Source: an uncultured Opitutales bacterium (GTDB taxonomy: Bacteria; Verrucomicrobiota; Verrucomicrobiia; Opitutales; Intestinicryptomonadaceae). Taken from it: a DNA stretch of 64,000 bases. Of the stretch, positions 1-8,734 are shown piece after piece. The stretch is from positions 124,001 to 188,000 of the forward strand of contig URAK01000001.1 of assembly GCA_900545705.1 (NCBI GenBank), written 5' to 3'. The position numbers and the translations under genes were made by a program. Each line of letters begins with the position of its first letter. Position 1 is the first letter of the stretch. Under the pieces are notes generated by a model, which worked only from the letters and a program-made list of their open reading frames with translations, was not told the DNA's origin and made no database searches.

Positions 1-2
1 CG

Positions 3-836
3 CTGATAGGCATATCCATTGCTTGCATATACGTTAGGCGCAACGGATATTTTGGCGTGAGATTTACGTACACGCTTTCAGACGACGAAATTTGGCGTGC
101 GGTAAATTCGCGCTTCGGAATATTGTTCGCGCCGGTAGCCGCGGCTTTTACGCTTGCGGGGCTCATTTTCGACGGAGCTCTCAAGGACTGGCAAGCGGCG
201 TTTCTCATTCCGGAAATAGCCATTCTTTGGGCCATATCCGTTTACTCTTACTTTTACGCTAAAAAACTCTACCTTAAAAAATATCCGAATGTTTCGGCAT
301 CGCCCATTGTAGCCATAAAAAAAAGTTGCAGAAAATTCGCAAAGTTCGATTTGGCGTTTTTTATATTTTATATTGTAGTCTGTGTCGCGCTTGTATTGTG
401 GATTTACAATTTATGCCTGCCGTATTGGGACGTGAAAGTTCCGACGCATTGGAATGCAAAGGGGGAAATTGACGGATATATGATTATGTCAAAATCGTTC
501 GTATCGGACATTTCCATATTGTATTCAATGGGCGCGGCGGGGGTATTTATAGGCTTTTTGGTATCGATTGTAGGCGGCTGTTCTTTGAAATACTTTTCGC
601 CATTTACTGGGGGAACATCGTTTGGGGTTGCGTTTGCTTTTTTCTGGGCGGGAACGCAATATTCAATATATAACGCCTATCTAAACGGCGGGAAGTTGGA
701 GCTAATGTCAGGGACATGCGGGGTGCTTATGGTTTTGGCTATTGTGTTTTTCGCGCTTTCGATTGTTTGTACTTTGGTGTGGTCATGCGCGTATGTAAAC
801 AGGTTTAATTCCGCCGCGGCTGTGAAATCTCAATAA
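3..836 (+). CDS. SdpI/DUF1648 family membrane protein (5' end cut off)
   Basis: The frame is open to the left edge of the window, so the gene starts upstream; the GTG at 57 is probably internal. The residues just before it read IACIYVRRNGYFGVRF and continue into TLSDDEIWRAVNSRFG. This matches the SdpI-type pattern in which a membrane segment is followed by a short Arg/Asn-rich turn, a TLSD motif and a Trp. Later, PTHWNAKGEIDGY fits the DUF1648 consensus (P-HW-G--D). At least five hydrophobic segments are visible, so this is an integral inner-membrane protein. SdpI in Bacillus gives immunity to a toxic peptide, but most family members have no known role, and none is assigned here. The next gene starts about 40 bases downstream. 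Confidence 0.7.
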   Translation: MIGISIACIYVRRNGYFGVRFTYTLSDDEIWRAVNSRFGILFAPVAAAFTLAGLIFDGALKDWQAAFLIPEIAILWAISVYSYFYAKKLYLKKYPNVSASPIVAIKKSCRKFAKFDLAFFIFYIVVCVALVLWIYNLCLPYWDVKVPTHWNAKGEIDGYMIMSKSFVSDISILYSMGAAGVFIGFLVSIVGGCSLKYFSPFTGGTSFGVAFAFFWAGTQYSIYNAYLNGGKLELMSGTCGVLMVLAIVFFALSIVCTLVWSCAYVNRFNSAAAVKSQ

Positions 837-877
837 AATGTTGCGCGCCCGCCGTTTGTCGGGTTAACATTTGCGGC

Positions 878-1972
878 ATGAAAATAAATTGCTCGAAATT
901 CTTTGCCGCGCTTTCGATTGCGGCGGCGGCAGTGCTCTCGGCCTGCTCAACCGCCCCGAAGTTTGGCGAGGACGTCTATCCGATGGGCGCAATCCTGCCG
1001 CTTACGGGCGAAAACTCCGAAGCGGCGCGCGAGGTTCTAAACGGAATGGAGCTCGCCGCGCAAAAGCTGAACGCCTCCGGCGGAATGTCGGGGCTTAAAA
1101 TAAAAATTGTCGCGCGCGACGCCAACGGCTCCGACAACCTGTCGTTCGAGGAACATTTCGACTCGCTCCGCCGCGACGGAGTCAGGGTGATTTCCGTCGG
1201 GTTCGACGAAAATGTGGTCGCATGGCACCAAAGGCTCTGCAAGTGCGACGACGCCTTTATAAACTATTTTTGCCAGTACCCGCCCGCGACTCTCGATTCG
1301 CAAAACAGCGCGCGGATTTTTCTAAACGGCGCGCAGGACGGCGACATTCTTTCAAAGGCCGTAGAGCGCTCTGACAGGCGCGACACCCGCATAGTTTTAA
1401 TGAGCGTAGACTCGATGTTCGGGAAGGCGTGCGGAGACTACCTCGCCTTTTGCGTGAGGCTTGAGCGCACAAAGCTTTACACGGACGTGTTTTCGCAAAA
1501 TACGCGCGACTTTTCAATTTTCAGCTCTCAAATGAAGCGCCTTTTCCCCGACTGCATTTTTTACGTCGGGCGTGGCGGCGAGCTTGAAAATTTTGTCAAA
1601 AGCGTCGCAAGCGAAGGATACAAAGGGCGCGTTGCGGCGAGCGCGGTTTTCGACTTCAAGCCCTTTAAAATTCCCGAAGGCATAAAGTTTTGCCGCACCG
1701 CCACCCTGTTTGAGCTCGGCAAAATAAATACGGCGGTTTCGCGCGGGTTTGTCGCCGAATACAAGTCGAAATACGGCAAGGCTCCAACGTGGCCCGCGGC
1801 TTACGGGTACGACGCCGTTATGGAGCTTTCAAAGGCGGTTGAGGCGGCGAAGTTTAATCCGTCGAAAATGCGCAGCTACTTTGAGGGAAGAAAGACGGAC
1901 GGGGCAATCGGCAGACTGGAATTCGACAAGACCGCCGACCCGACTTCCGAACTTGAACTTGCCAGCTATTGA
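878..1972 (+). CDS. Periplasmic binding protein-like lipoprotein (Leu/Ile/Val-binding type)
   Basis: The 364-residue product begins with a lipoprotein signal ending in the lipobox LSAC (Cys about residue 23), so it should be lipid-anchored and exported. The mature part opens with GAILPLTGENSEAA and a helix ending NGMELAAQKLNASGG, the usual first beta-alpha unit of type I periplasmic binding proteins of branched-chain amino acid ABC importers (Peripla_BP_6). GYDAVMEL near the C-terminus also fits. No permease or ATPase gene is nearby, so it may serve a transporter encoded elsewhere or act as a sensor or envelope factor. The TGA stop overlaps the ATG of the ComEC gene (TGATG), implying translational coupling. 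The ligand cannot be told from the sequence. Confidence 0.75.
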   Translation: MKINCSKFFAALSIAAAAVLSACSTAPKFGEDVYPMGAILPLTGENSEAAREVLNGMELAAQKLNASGGMSGLKIKIVARDANGSDNLSFEEHFDSLRRDGVRVISVGFDENVVAWHQRLCKCDDAFINYFCQYPPATLDSQNSARIFLNGAQDGDILSKAVERSDRRDTRIVLMSVDSMFGKACGDYLAFCVRLERTKLYTDVFSQNTRDFSIFSSQMKRLFPDCIFYVGRGGELENFVKSVASEGYKGRVAASAVFDFKPFKIPEGIKFCRTATLFELGKINTAVSRGFVAEYKSKYGKAPTWPAAYGYDAVMELSKAVEAAKFNPSKMRSYFEGRKTDGAIGRLEFDKTADPTSELELASY

Positions 1973-3711
1973 TGCAGTTGCCGCGGCCGCCAGATTTGGA
2001 CGATTATTCGGGCGCCCCGCGCGGGGTTTGCGCGCCTGGGTCTGTCTGGATTTTGGCTGCGGTTTTATCGGCGTATGCGCTCGCGGCGGCTTTCCCGGAG
2101 TTGAGGAGGTTCGCGGCGCATACGATGGGGGCGGGGGCGTTTATTTTTGCGCTTTGGGCGACTCTCGAAGTTCTTGAAATTCTACCGAGCGGCGAAGGGA
2201 AGTCGGCGGGCTTAGCCAGGGGCGCGAGATGGGGATTGTTTCTGTCGGGAATTTTTTTCGCGGCGTTTTCGTATTTTTTTCTCAGGATACCGGCAAATCC
2301 GTATCCGGAGTTCGCCCCGCGGGAGGCTGCATTGGACGCCAGGATTTTAGATGTGTCGAAGGGCAAAAACGGTTCGCTATACGGCACTGCGGAAGTATTG
2401 CGATCGGCGGATTTGCCGCGGCTTGCGGGGCACCCGATATGGTTTGTTATTTCCGACGGCAAGGGCGGGCTTCGCAATCCCCTAAAAATTCTTCCGTCGG
2501 CGGAGGTCGGGTTTGACGGCGTTGTTTCCCCGACAGGGGGCGTGCGGTATTTATCGCGCGGCAGGTTCGACCAGAAGTCGCTCGATTTTGACGGATATTT
2601 GGAGGGAAAGTTTGTACGATATAAAATCTTTGCCCCGAGCATGGGCGCGAAAGTCTTGTCGCCGCCTTCCGCGAGGTTCGATTTTTACGCCGATATCGCG
2701 CGCTATATGGATTCGTCGTTGAGCGCCCTGCCTGGTTTCATATCGGCGGATTCCATGCCTGCAAGAACCTACCGCGCGATGATTTTAGGCGACAAGAGCC
2801 TGCTTACCCCCGAGCAGAAAGACGCCTTTGCGCGCACAGGGGTAATGCATGTATTTGCGATAAGCGGCCTGCATGTGGGGTTTGCGGCGGGAATTTTGTA
2901 TTTTGCGCTTTCGGCCGTGGGAGTGCGCAGGAGCTTTCAGCCGTTCGCGGCGCTCCCGCTGCTATTTCTATATGTGTGCGCGTGCGGCGGAAGGCCGTCG
3001 GCAATGCGGGCGTTTGGAATGGTGGCGATTGTATGGCTTGCGTCGCTTTTGGGCAGGGGGGCTAAGCCGATAGACTCGCTGGTGTTGGCCGCGATAATAT
3101 CGCTTGCAATATTTCCAAGCGATATTTCCGACGCCGGATTTTCCCTCTCGTACTGCGTTGCGGCATCGATATTTGTCTATTCGCTTCCGCTCTTTGAATT
3201 TCTTTCGTCGAGATTTGCGCCGCGGACTCTATACGGCGGACTCATTACCTCGCTATACTCTAAATCCCGCCGCCGCCTGTTTGACTTTGCAGTCGGGAGC
3301 GTTTGCATTTCCTTCGGGTGCGCGGTTGCAGCGTTTCCGCTTACGGCGCACTATTTCGGATACGCGTCTTTAATATCGGCCCTCTATTCGCCCCTGTTTG
3401 TATTCGGGGCGGGGATTGCTGTGAGCCTCGGTTTTGCGGGGTTCTTCCTGCCGGGTGCAATCGCCCAGTGGCTGAACGCGGCGGCGTGTGCTGTTGTGAA
3501 AGTTATGGGCGAAGGCGCCGTAAAGCTCGATTCGTCCGCGGACGTGTCGGTCGATTTTGCCGTTAAAAGCGGTTTGGCGGCGGCGATAGCCGCTTTGGGT
3601 TTTCTATTTGTCTCCGACATCTGCGGCAGATTCGGCCGCCGAAAAATCGGTTTCCTGCTTGCGCCTGCTTCAATGGCGCTCTTAATTGCAATATATAAAA
3701 TCGCGTCTTAA
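1972..3711 (+). CDS. comEC: ComEC/Rec2-family DNA-uptake channel lacking the metallo-beta-lactamase domain
   Basis: ComEC forms the inner-membrane channel through which single-stranded DNA enters during natural transformation. The 579-residue product has an N-terminal membrane pair, a soluble beta-rich part at about residues 100-240 (DUF4131-like), and then the Competence domain with the conserved ISGLHVGF motif at about 300 followed by many hydrophobic segments. It stops after the last membrane helices (IAIYKIAS), without the C-terminal metallo-beta-lactamase-like domain that brings many ComEC proteins to 700-800 residues. The start is ATG 1972, which overlaps the previous stop; a TTG at 1969 is less likely. 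tilS follows after one base, so this belongs to a lipoprotein-comEC-tilS-ftsH run. The family is clear; a role in transformation is inferred. Confidence 0.85.
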   Translation: MQLPRPPDLDDYSGAPRGVCAPGSVWILAAVLSAYALAAAFPELRRFAAHTMGAGAFIFALWATLEVLEILPSGEGKSAGLARGARWGLFLSGIFFAAFSYFFLRIPANPYPEFAPREAALDARILDVSKGKNGSLYGTAEVLRSADLPRLAGHPIWFVISDGKGGLRNPLKILPSAEVGFDGVVSPTGGVRYLSRGRFDQKSLDFDGYLEGKFVRYKIFAPSMGAKVLSPPSARFDFYADIARYMDSSLSALPGFISADSMPARTYRAMILGDKSLLTPEQKDAFARTGVMHVFAISGLHVGFAAGILYFALSAVGVRRSFQPFAALPLLFLYVCACGGRPSAMRAFGMVAIVWLASLLGRGAKPIDSLVLAAIISLAIFPSDISDAGFSLSYCVAASIFVYSLPLFEFLSSRFAPRTLYGGLITSLYSKSRRRLFDFAVGSVCISFGCAVAAFPLTAHYFGYASLISALYSPLFVFGAGIAVSLGFAGFFLPGAIAQWLNAAACAVVKVMGEGAVKLDSSADVSVDFAVKSGLAAAIAALGFLFVSDICGRFGRRKIGFLLAPASMALLIAIYKIAS

Positions 3712-3712
3712 A

Positions 3713-5152
3713 ATGCAAAAAAACATAAGATTTAAAATTCCAAAAAACGCGCTCGAAAAATTCGCCGCTAAGGAGGTGTGCAGGATTGCGGAAAGCGGCG
3801 GAAAGATAGGCGTGGCGTGCTCCGGCGGGGCGGACTCGGTATGCGCCTTGATGTGGGTGGCGGGCGTATTTTCAAAGAATAAAAAGAATGTGTACGTTCT
3901 GCATTTCAACCACCGCGAACGCGCGGCGGCCGATTCCGACGCGGAATTTGTCGGGGCCGTTGCAAAGAAGCTTGGCGCGAATTTTATCTTGGGGAAAGCC
4001 GAAACGCCTCCGAAAAAAATTACTGAGGATTCGCTTAGAAGGCTCAGGCTTGGGTTTGTCGCAGAACAGTCCGCGGAGCTTGGGTTGTCGGCCGTAGTGC
4101 AGGGGCACAATTCCGGGGACGTCGCCGAAACTTTGGTAATGCGCCTTATGCGCGGCGCGGGAACTGCCGGAATGTCGGCGCCGAGGCCGGTGTCGCATTT
4201 TCGCGGGGCGGTTCTCGTTAGGCCGCTTTTGCGCCTTTCCAAAACCGATATAAAAAATCTTTTAAGGGACGCGAAAATCGAGTGGAGGGAGGACGAGACA
4301 AACGCGTCCGCCGATTTTCTTCGCAACAGGCTGCGCGCCGAAATTATTCCGGCGGTTGACGCCTTGTGTGCGGGCGGTTTTTCAAGCTCGGCTTTGCGCT
4401 CCCGCGCGCAATTTCAGGAGGATTCCGATTTTATTGAAAAAGTTTTCGAGAGGGCGCTTGCCGAGGCGAATCCAAACCTTGAAGTTTCGCCTTCGCATTT
4501 GCCCCCGAAGGTTTTGAGATTGCCCGACGGGCTTGCGCGCGAGAGCGCAATATTGAGGCGTGCGGCCACTAAGCTGCTTGCGCTAAATTCGCTCGCTGCG
4601 GAAGTCAGGGCGGGGTGTGTCGACGCATTTGTATCGGACGCCGCGGAGAGTGGATTTGCGCGGGCGAGCGTAGGCATGGGCTTGGAGATGTTTTTCTTGG
4701 AGGGCGAGCTTAGAATAGAGAGTGCGCGGGAGGATTCCGAGTGGAGTACGGTTTTAAAGTCCGGAAAAAACAGGCTTCCAAACGGCGAAATGCTGAGGGT
4801 CGAAAAAATTTCGCTTACCCGCGCGCGCTTTGAGTCGATAAAAAACGGTGAGAACGACGACAATGTAAGGGCGTACATAGATTTGTCCGCCACTGGCGGG
4901 CTTGTCGACGGCGCACTTGTGGCGCGCACCCGCCGCCCCGGCGACTGCTATGTTCCGCTCGGTTCGCATTCTTCAAAAAAACTAAAAGAGATGTTTAATG
5001 CCAAAAAAATACCGATATGGAAACGAAAGGCGGCTTTCGTTGTCTGTAATGCGGGAAACAATATACTTTGGAGCCCCGGATTGCCGCCGTCCGAACTTTT
5101 TAAGGTGGAAAATTCCCGCTCAGTAATTGAATTGACGTTCGAAAATTTTTAA
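3713..5152 (+). CDS. tilS: tRNA(Ile)-lysidine synthase TilS
   Basis: TilS attaches lysine to C34 of the CAU-anticodon tRNA-Ile using ATP, so that it reads AUA codons. The PP-loop ATP-binding motif SGGADS is at about residues 37-42, followed by the HFNHRER block and by QGHNSGDVAETLVMRLMRG, typical of the family (QGHN replaces the common AHH-DDQ). The C-terminal part with RPGDCYVPLG and FNAKKIPIWKR matches the substrate-recognition domain. At 479 residues the length is normal. ATG 3713 lies one base after the comEC stop; an in-frame TTG at 3686 would overlap comEC and is less likely. In many bacteria tilS is followed by hpt and ftsH; here ftsH follows directly and hpt is absent. Confidence 0.93.
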   Translation: MQKNIRFKIPKNALEKFAAKEVCRIAESGGKIGVACSGGADSVCALMWVAGVFSKNKKNVYVLHFNHRERAAADSDAEFVGAVAKKLGANFILGKAETPPKKITEDSLRRLRLGFVAEQSAELGLSAVVQGHNSGDVAETLVMRLMRGAGTAGMSAPRPVSHFRGAVLVRPLLRLSKTDIKNLLRDAKIEWREDETNASADFLRNRLRAEIIPAVDALCAGGFSSSALRSRAQFQEDSDFIEKVFERALAEANPNLEVSPSHLPPKVLRLPDGLARESAILRRAATKLLALNSLAAEVRAGCVDAFVSDAAESGFARASVGMGLEMFFLEGELRIESAREDSEWSTVLKSGKNRLPNGEMLRVEKISLTRARFESIKNGENDDNVRAYIDLSATGGLVDGALVARTRRPGDCYVPLGSHSSKKLKEMFNAKKIPIWKRKAAFVVCNAGNNILWSPGLPPSELFKVENSRSVIELTFENF

Positions 5153-5176
5153 AATTTAATTACTTCCCTATATCAA

Positions 5177-7192
5177 ATGGAGAAGAAGGAAAAAAATACT
5201 TTTGGAAAGATACCAAACAGGCCGTACTTTGTTTGGATTGTGATTGTGTGCGCAATAATTATGCTGGTGTCGCTGCCGCGCGGCGGAGCCGGAAAGATAC
5301 AAACGCTCGACACAAAGCAGTTGATGACTGCGGTTCAAAACGATTCGCTGTTGGAAATTTCCATACGCAACGATCCCTCCGCCGGAAAGGACTGGTACGT
5401 TGTGGAGGGAAAGATGAAAAATCCCGTCTACGGCCTTGAAGAGGCTCCGAAAGACGCTCCGCGCGCGCTCGAGTTCGTGTTTTCCGGAAGGATAACCGAC
5501 GAAATGTACAAGCGCCTGACCTACCCGACTGCGCCGTGGGAAGTTAAGGAAGTTCCATCAAATACTTTTTGGGGGAACTTAGTGTCGAGCGTGTTGCCAT
5601 TCTTGATAATAGTTGGCGTGCTGTATTTTCTATTTACGCGCCAAATGAGGGCTACCGGCAGAAGCGCAATGAGCTTCGGAAAGAGCAGGGCGCGCCTACT
5701 TTCACCCGACAAGGACAGGGTGACTTTTAAGGACGTTGCGGGTTGCGACGAATCGAAGGAGGAGGTTTCGGAAGTTGTTGAATTTTTGAAAAACCCGAAG
5801 CGTTTTAGCGACATCGGCGCAAGGATACCGAAGGGAATTTTGATGGTGGGGCCTCCCGGAACTGGAAAGACGCTGCTGGCGCGGGCTGTTGCGGGAGAAG
5901 CGGACGTCCCGTTTTATTCGATTAGCGGCTCCGACTTTGTAGAGATGTTTGTTGGTGTCGGAGCGGCGCGAGTGCGCGATATGTTTGAGCAGGCGCGCAA
6001 GACGGCTCCGTGCCTCGTTTTCATCGACGAAATCGATGCGGTCGGGCGCCAGAGGGGCGCTGGCATGGGGGGCGGCCACGATGAAAGGGAGCAGACCCTC
6101 AATTCGCTGCTCGTCGAGATGGACGGTTTCGATGCCCACAGCGGAGTGATAATAATTGCAGCAACCAACCGCCCCGATGTGCTCGACAGTGCGCTTTTGC
6201 GGCCGGGACGCTTCGATAGGCAGGTAGTCATTGACCTTCCCGACGTCAAGGGCAGGGAGGAAATTCTCAAAATCCACGCTGCAAAAATAAAGCTCGATCC
6301 TTCCGTCGATTTGGAGACGGTCGCCAAGATAACTCCCGGCTGTTCCGGGGCGGATTTGGCGAATCTGCTCAACGAAGGCGCGATAATAGCGGCGAGGCGC
6401 AACGAGTCGCTGGTTACTATGGCGGACATAGACGAGGCGCGCGACAAAGTGTTTTTTGGAAGGGAGCGCCGCAAGCTCATGGACTCCGACGAGAAAAAGC
6501 TCACCGCATACCACGAGGCGGGCCACGCTCTAATTCAGGCGGTGATAGACGACGGGCGTTTGCCGATACATAAAGTGACGATAATCCCGCGCGGGCAAAG
6601 TTTGGGGTCAACCATGTTTGTGCCTTCGCGCGATATCCGCACGGAATCGAAAAAGTCGCTGCTCAACCACATATGCACAAGCCTCGGCGGGAGAGTTGCG
6701 GAGGAGATTGTATTTACCGACATAACAAACGGAGCTGCCGGCGACATAAAACAGGCTACAAAAATAGCCCGCAAGATGGTCTGCGACTGGGGAATGGGCG
6801 AGATTGGCCCGATAGCACTCGGCGAAAATCAAGACCACATATTCCTCGGCAAGGAGATTGCGCGCGACGAACATTTTAGCGAGAAGACCGCCCAGCTTGT
6901 TGACGACGAGATAAAGGCGATTGTCGATGGCCAGCTCGACCGCGCGAGAAAGATAGTTTCCGACAACCGCGATAAGCTCGACATAATTGCCAATGAACTT
7001 CTCGTTCGAGAAACGATAGATGGCGCAGACGTGTATAAAATCGTGCGCGGCGAATTTACGCCGACACCTGTTCCTGAAAATACCGACGGCAAAACGGCAG
7101 CAGAGATTGCCGAAGAGGAAAAAATAGAGCAGGAAAAGCATGATGATGGCGACGAAGGAATTATCGCGCCGCCATTACCAGATAACGGGTAA
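5177..7192 (+). CDS. ftsH: ATP-dependent zinc metalloprotease FtsH
   Basis: FtsH is a membrane-anchored hexameric AAA+ protease that degrades misassembled membrane proteins and short-lived regulators. In the 671-residue product, membrane segments lie at about 17-33 and 133-153 with a periplasmic domain between them. The AAA module carries Walker A GPPGTGKT (about 225-232), Walker B VFIDEID (281-287), pore motif FVG (258-260) and the second region of homology ending RPGRFDRQ. The zinc site is HEAGH at 446-450. The acidic, Pro-containing tail after about residue 635 is variable in this family. ATG 5177 has no Shine-Dalgarno sequence. The gene lies 24 bases after tilS, probably in the same operon, and a terminator follows at 7339. 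Confidence 0.97.
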   Translation: MEKKEKNTFGKIPNRPYFVWIVIVCAIIMLVSLPRGGAGKIQTLDTKQLMTAVQNDSLLEISIRNDPSAGKDWYVVEGKMKNPVYGLEEAPKDAPRALEFVFSGRITDEMYKRLTYPTAPWEVKEVPSNTFWGNLVSSVLPFLIIVGVLYFLFTRQMRATGRSAMSFGKSRARLLSPDKDRVTFKDVAGCDESKEEVSEVVEFLKNPKRFSDIGARIPKGILMVGPPGTGKTLLARAVAGEADVPFYSISGSDFVEMFVGVGAARVRDMFEQARKTAPCLVFIDEIDAVGRQRGAGMGGGHDEREQTLNSLLVEMDGFDAHSGVIIIAATNRPDVLDSALLRPGRFDRQVVIDLPDVKGREEILKIHAAKIKLDPSVDLETVAKITPGCSGADLANLLNEGAIIAARRNESLVTMADIDEARDKVFFGRERRKLMDSDEKKLTAYHEAGHALIQAVIDDGRLPIHKVTIIPRGQSLGSTMFVPSRDIRTESKKSLLNHICTSLGGRVAEEIVFTDITNGAAGDIKQATKIARKMVCDWGMGEIGPIALGENQDHIFLGKEIARDEHFSEKTAQLVDDEIKAIVDGQLDRARKIVSDNRDKLDIIANELLVRETIDGADVYKIVRGEFTPTPVPENTDGKTAAEIAEEEKIEQEKHDDGDEGIIAPPLPDNG

Positions 7193-7338
7193 TTCTTGCG
7201 ACAAGCTTTTGTGCAGGAAATTGTTTGCACTAAACATTGACGGCAAAATTAAAATCGCAAGTGACGGAAGATTCGCCTGTTTTCCGAGCCTAAGTGCAGA
7301 AGAAAAGTTAGCCGGTTAATCTTTGCTTAAATATGAGA

Positions 7339-7369
7339 AAAAACCCTGCCTTAATAGGTAGGGTTTTTA
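7339..7369 (+). terminator. Rho-independent terminator after ftsH
   Basis: AAACCCTGCC and GGTAGGGTTT form a 10-bp stem with one G-U pair around a short TTAATA loop, followed by a T run. It lies about 150 bases after the ftsH stop and ends the ComEC-TilS-FtsH transcript. Confidence 0.85.
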
Positions 7370-7438
7370 TAATAATTAAGAAAATAGACTGCGTATTATT
7401 GGTTGACTATATCCTAAAAAAGACCTCTATTTTACCGC

Positions 7439-8449
7439 ATGAAAATACGTAATGGAATAGCTTTCATATTGGCAATGGCGGCGGCGATTGGAACGCAGGC
7501 GGCCAACTATCTATTTACCGCGCAAAATTCGTACGACGTTTTTGACGAGTCCAACTGGGTTGTTGTGACAGATCCTTCATTTAGTATATGGACCCTGCCG
7601 CATAGTTATGCAGAAGGCGCGTACTCTCCGGCGACGGCGCCTGTCGCGGGGAATAAAATCGGGTTCGTCCGCTATTCTTTGGGAGATAGTGCAGCAGTTG
7701 ATGGTCCGGGGCAGATGCTTATAAGTTCTTCTTTGCAAGTCGCAGGGTTTATCGACAGGTCAAATAGGAGTTCTACCATATATCTCGGTGGGGCAGGCAA
7801 GGAAAACGAAGATATGAACTTTGAAATAAGTGGAAATCTCGAAATCGGCTATTCGAATACACAGAGCTTTGTTGTTTCTGCCGACGCCTCCCAGAAAACC
7901 TTTAATATGTCAATAGGCGATTTGTTATACCTTGCTAACGGAACATACAATTTCGGCTCGAAAGACAGATACTTGGACACATTTACTTTAAAAAGAGGCC
8001 AACTGCTTTACAATGGAGTGAATGTAAACACTTATGTAAATCAGATGACAGTTGAAGCCGATTTCAATTTAGACCAACACAATGCGACCTCTTCATTGAA
8101 CAAGTGGACAATCTACGCTCCCGACACTATAAACTCTGAAACCGCATTTGTGACGATAGGCGGCAAGCTCTCAAAGGCGGATGAGCAGCTGATATATATC
8201 GACTTCTCAAATGTGGAACTGCTCGAAAATACAGAATACGCGATAATATCAGCCGCTTCGACGAGCGGATTTGATTTTGATAATCCCGAGGGAGACTTCG
8301 CAATATCGGGGCTCGACATGGATTTTGATTTGGCTTGGACGGACAATACTTTATACCTCACGACTGTTCCGGAGCCGCAGTTAGCTTCGTTTGCGGCGGC
8401 TATCTTTGGCGCTATTGCCGCAGCGTTTGCACGCAGAAGATTCCGTTAA
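7439..8449 (+). CDS. Secreted PEP-CTERM sorting-domain protein
   Basis: A signal peptide (about residues 1-21, ending TQA) precedes about 270 residues of Asn/Ser/Thr-rich, beta-strand-like sequence. The tail is VPEPQ, a hydrophobic stretch of about 18 residues, then ARRRFR. That order (PEP motif, one membrane helix, short basic end) is the PEP-CTERM signal recognised by exosortase, which cleaves and exports the protein to the surface or extracellular polymer. No exosortase gene is in the window. The body contains LYLANGTYNFG-like strands resembling autotransporter-type repeats and no catalytic motif. Function beyond surface display is unknown. It is a single-gene unit between terminators at 7339 and 8469. 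Two more such proteins occur at 45254 and 49169. Confidence 0.8.
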   Translation: MKIRNGIAFILAMAAAIGTQAANYLFTAQNSYDVFDESNWVVVTDPSFSIWTLPHSYAEGAYSPATAPVAGNKIGFVRYSLGDSAAVDGPGQMLISSSLQVAGFIDRSNRSSTIYLGGAGKENEDMNFEISGNLEIGYSNTQSFVVSADASQKTFNMSIGDLLYLANGTYNFGSKDRYLDTFTLKRGQLLYNGVNVNTYVNQMTVEADFNLDQHNATSSLNKWTIYAPDTINSETAFVTIGGKLSKADEQLIYIDFSNVELLENTEYAIISAASTSGFDFDNPEGDFAISGLDMDFDLAWTDNTLYLTTVPEPQLASFAAAIFGAIAAAFARRRFR

Positions 8450-8468
8450 TTTTGCATTTATGTTTTAG

Positions 8469-8503
8469 CGCCGCAAAAAATGTATTTTTGCGGCGTTTTT
8501 TTT
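8469..8503 (+). terminator. Rho-independent terminator after the PEP-CTERM gene
   Basis: CGCCGCAAAAA and TTTTTGCGGCG pair perfectly over 11 bases around a short loop, followed by eight T. It lies 20 bases after the stop codon. Confidence 0.9.
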
Positions 8504-8734
8504 GCGCGTTAAATATTTTTTTATAGTTCTATCTTACGCGTATTGATATATTTTTCTATTCCTTCTCTAATAAGATAAAAAAGCAGTCCTGCGCGGCGAT
8601 GCGTGTGTATGCCTTAGCGCAGAAGGCGGCGGATGCTCTTTTTTAAAGCGGGGAACGGCGGCGATTTTTTTCTATAATAAAATAAAACTTAATTTTGGAT
8701 TGATTGTAAGCGTGGGGAAAAGTATTAAAGTTTT

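Noticed and set aside
57..836. GTG at 57 as the true start of the first gene
   Set aside because: The same frame stays open to the left edge and the residues before it continue the SdpI-type motif, so the gene is simply cut by the window.
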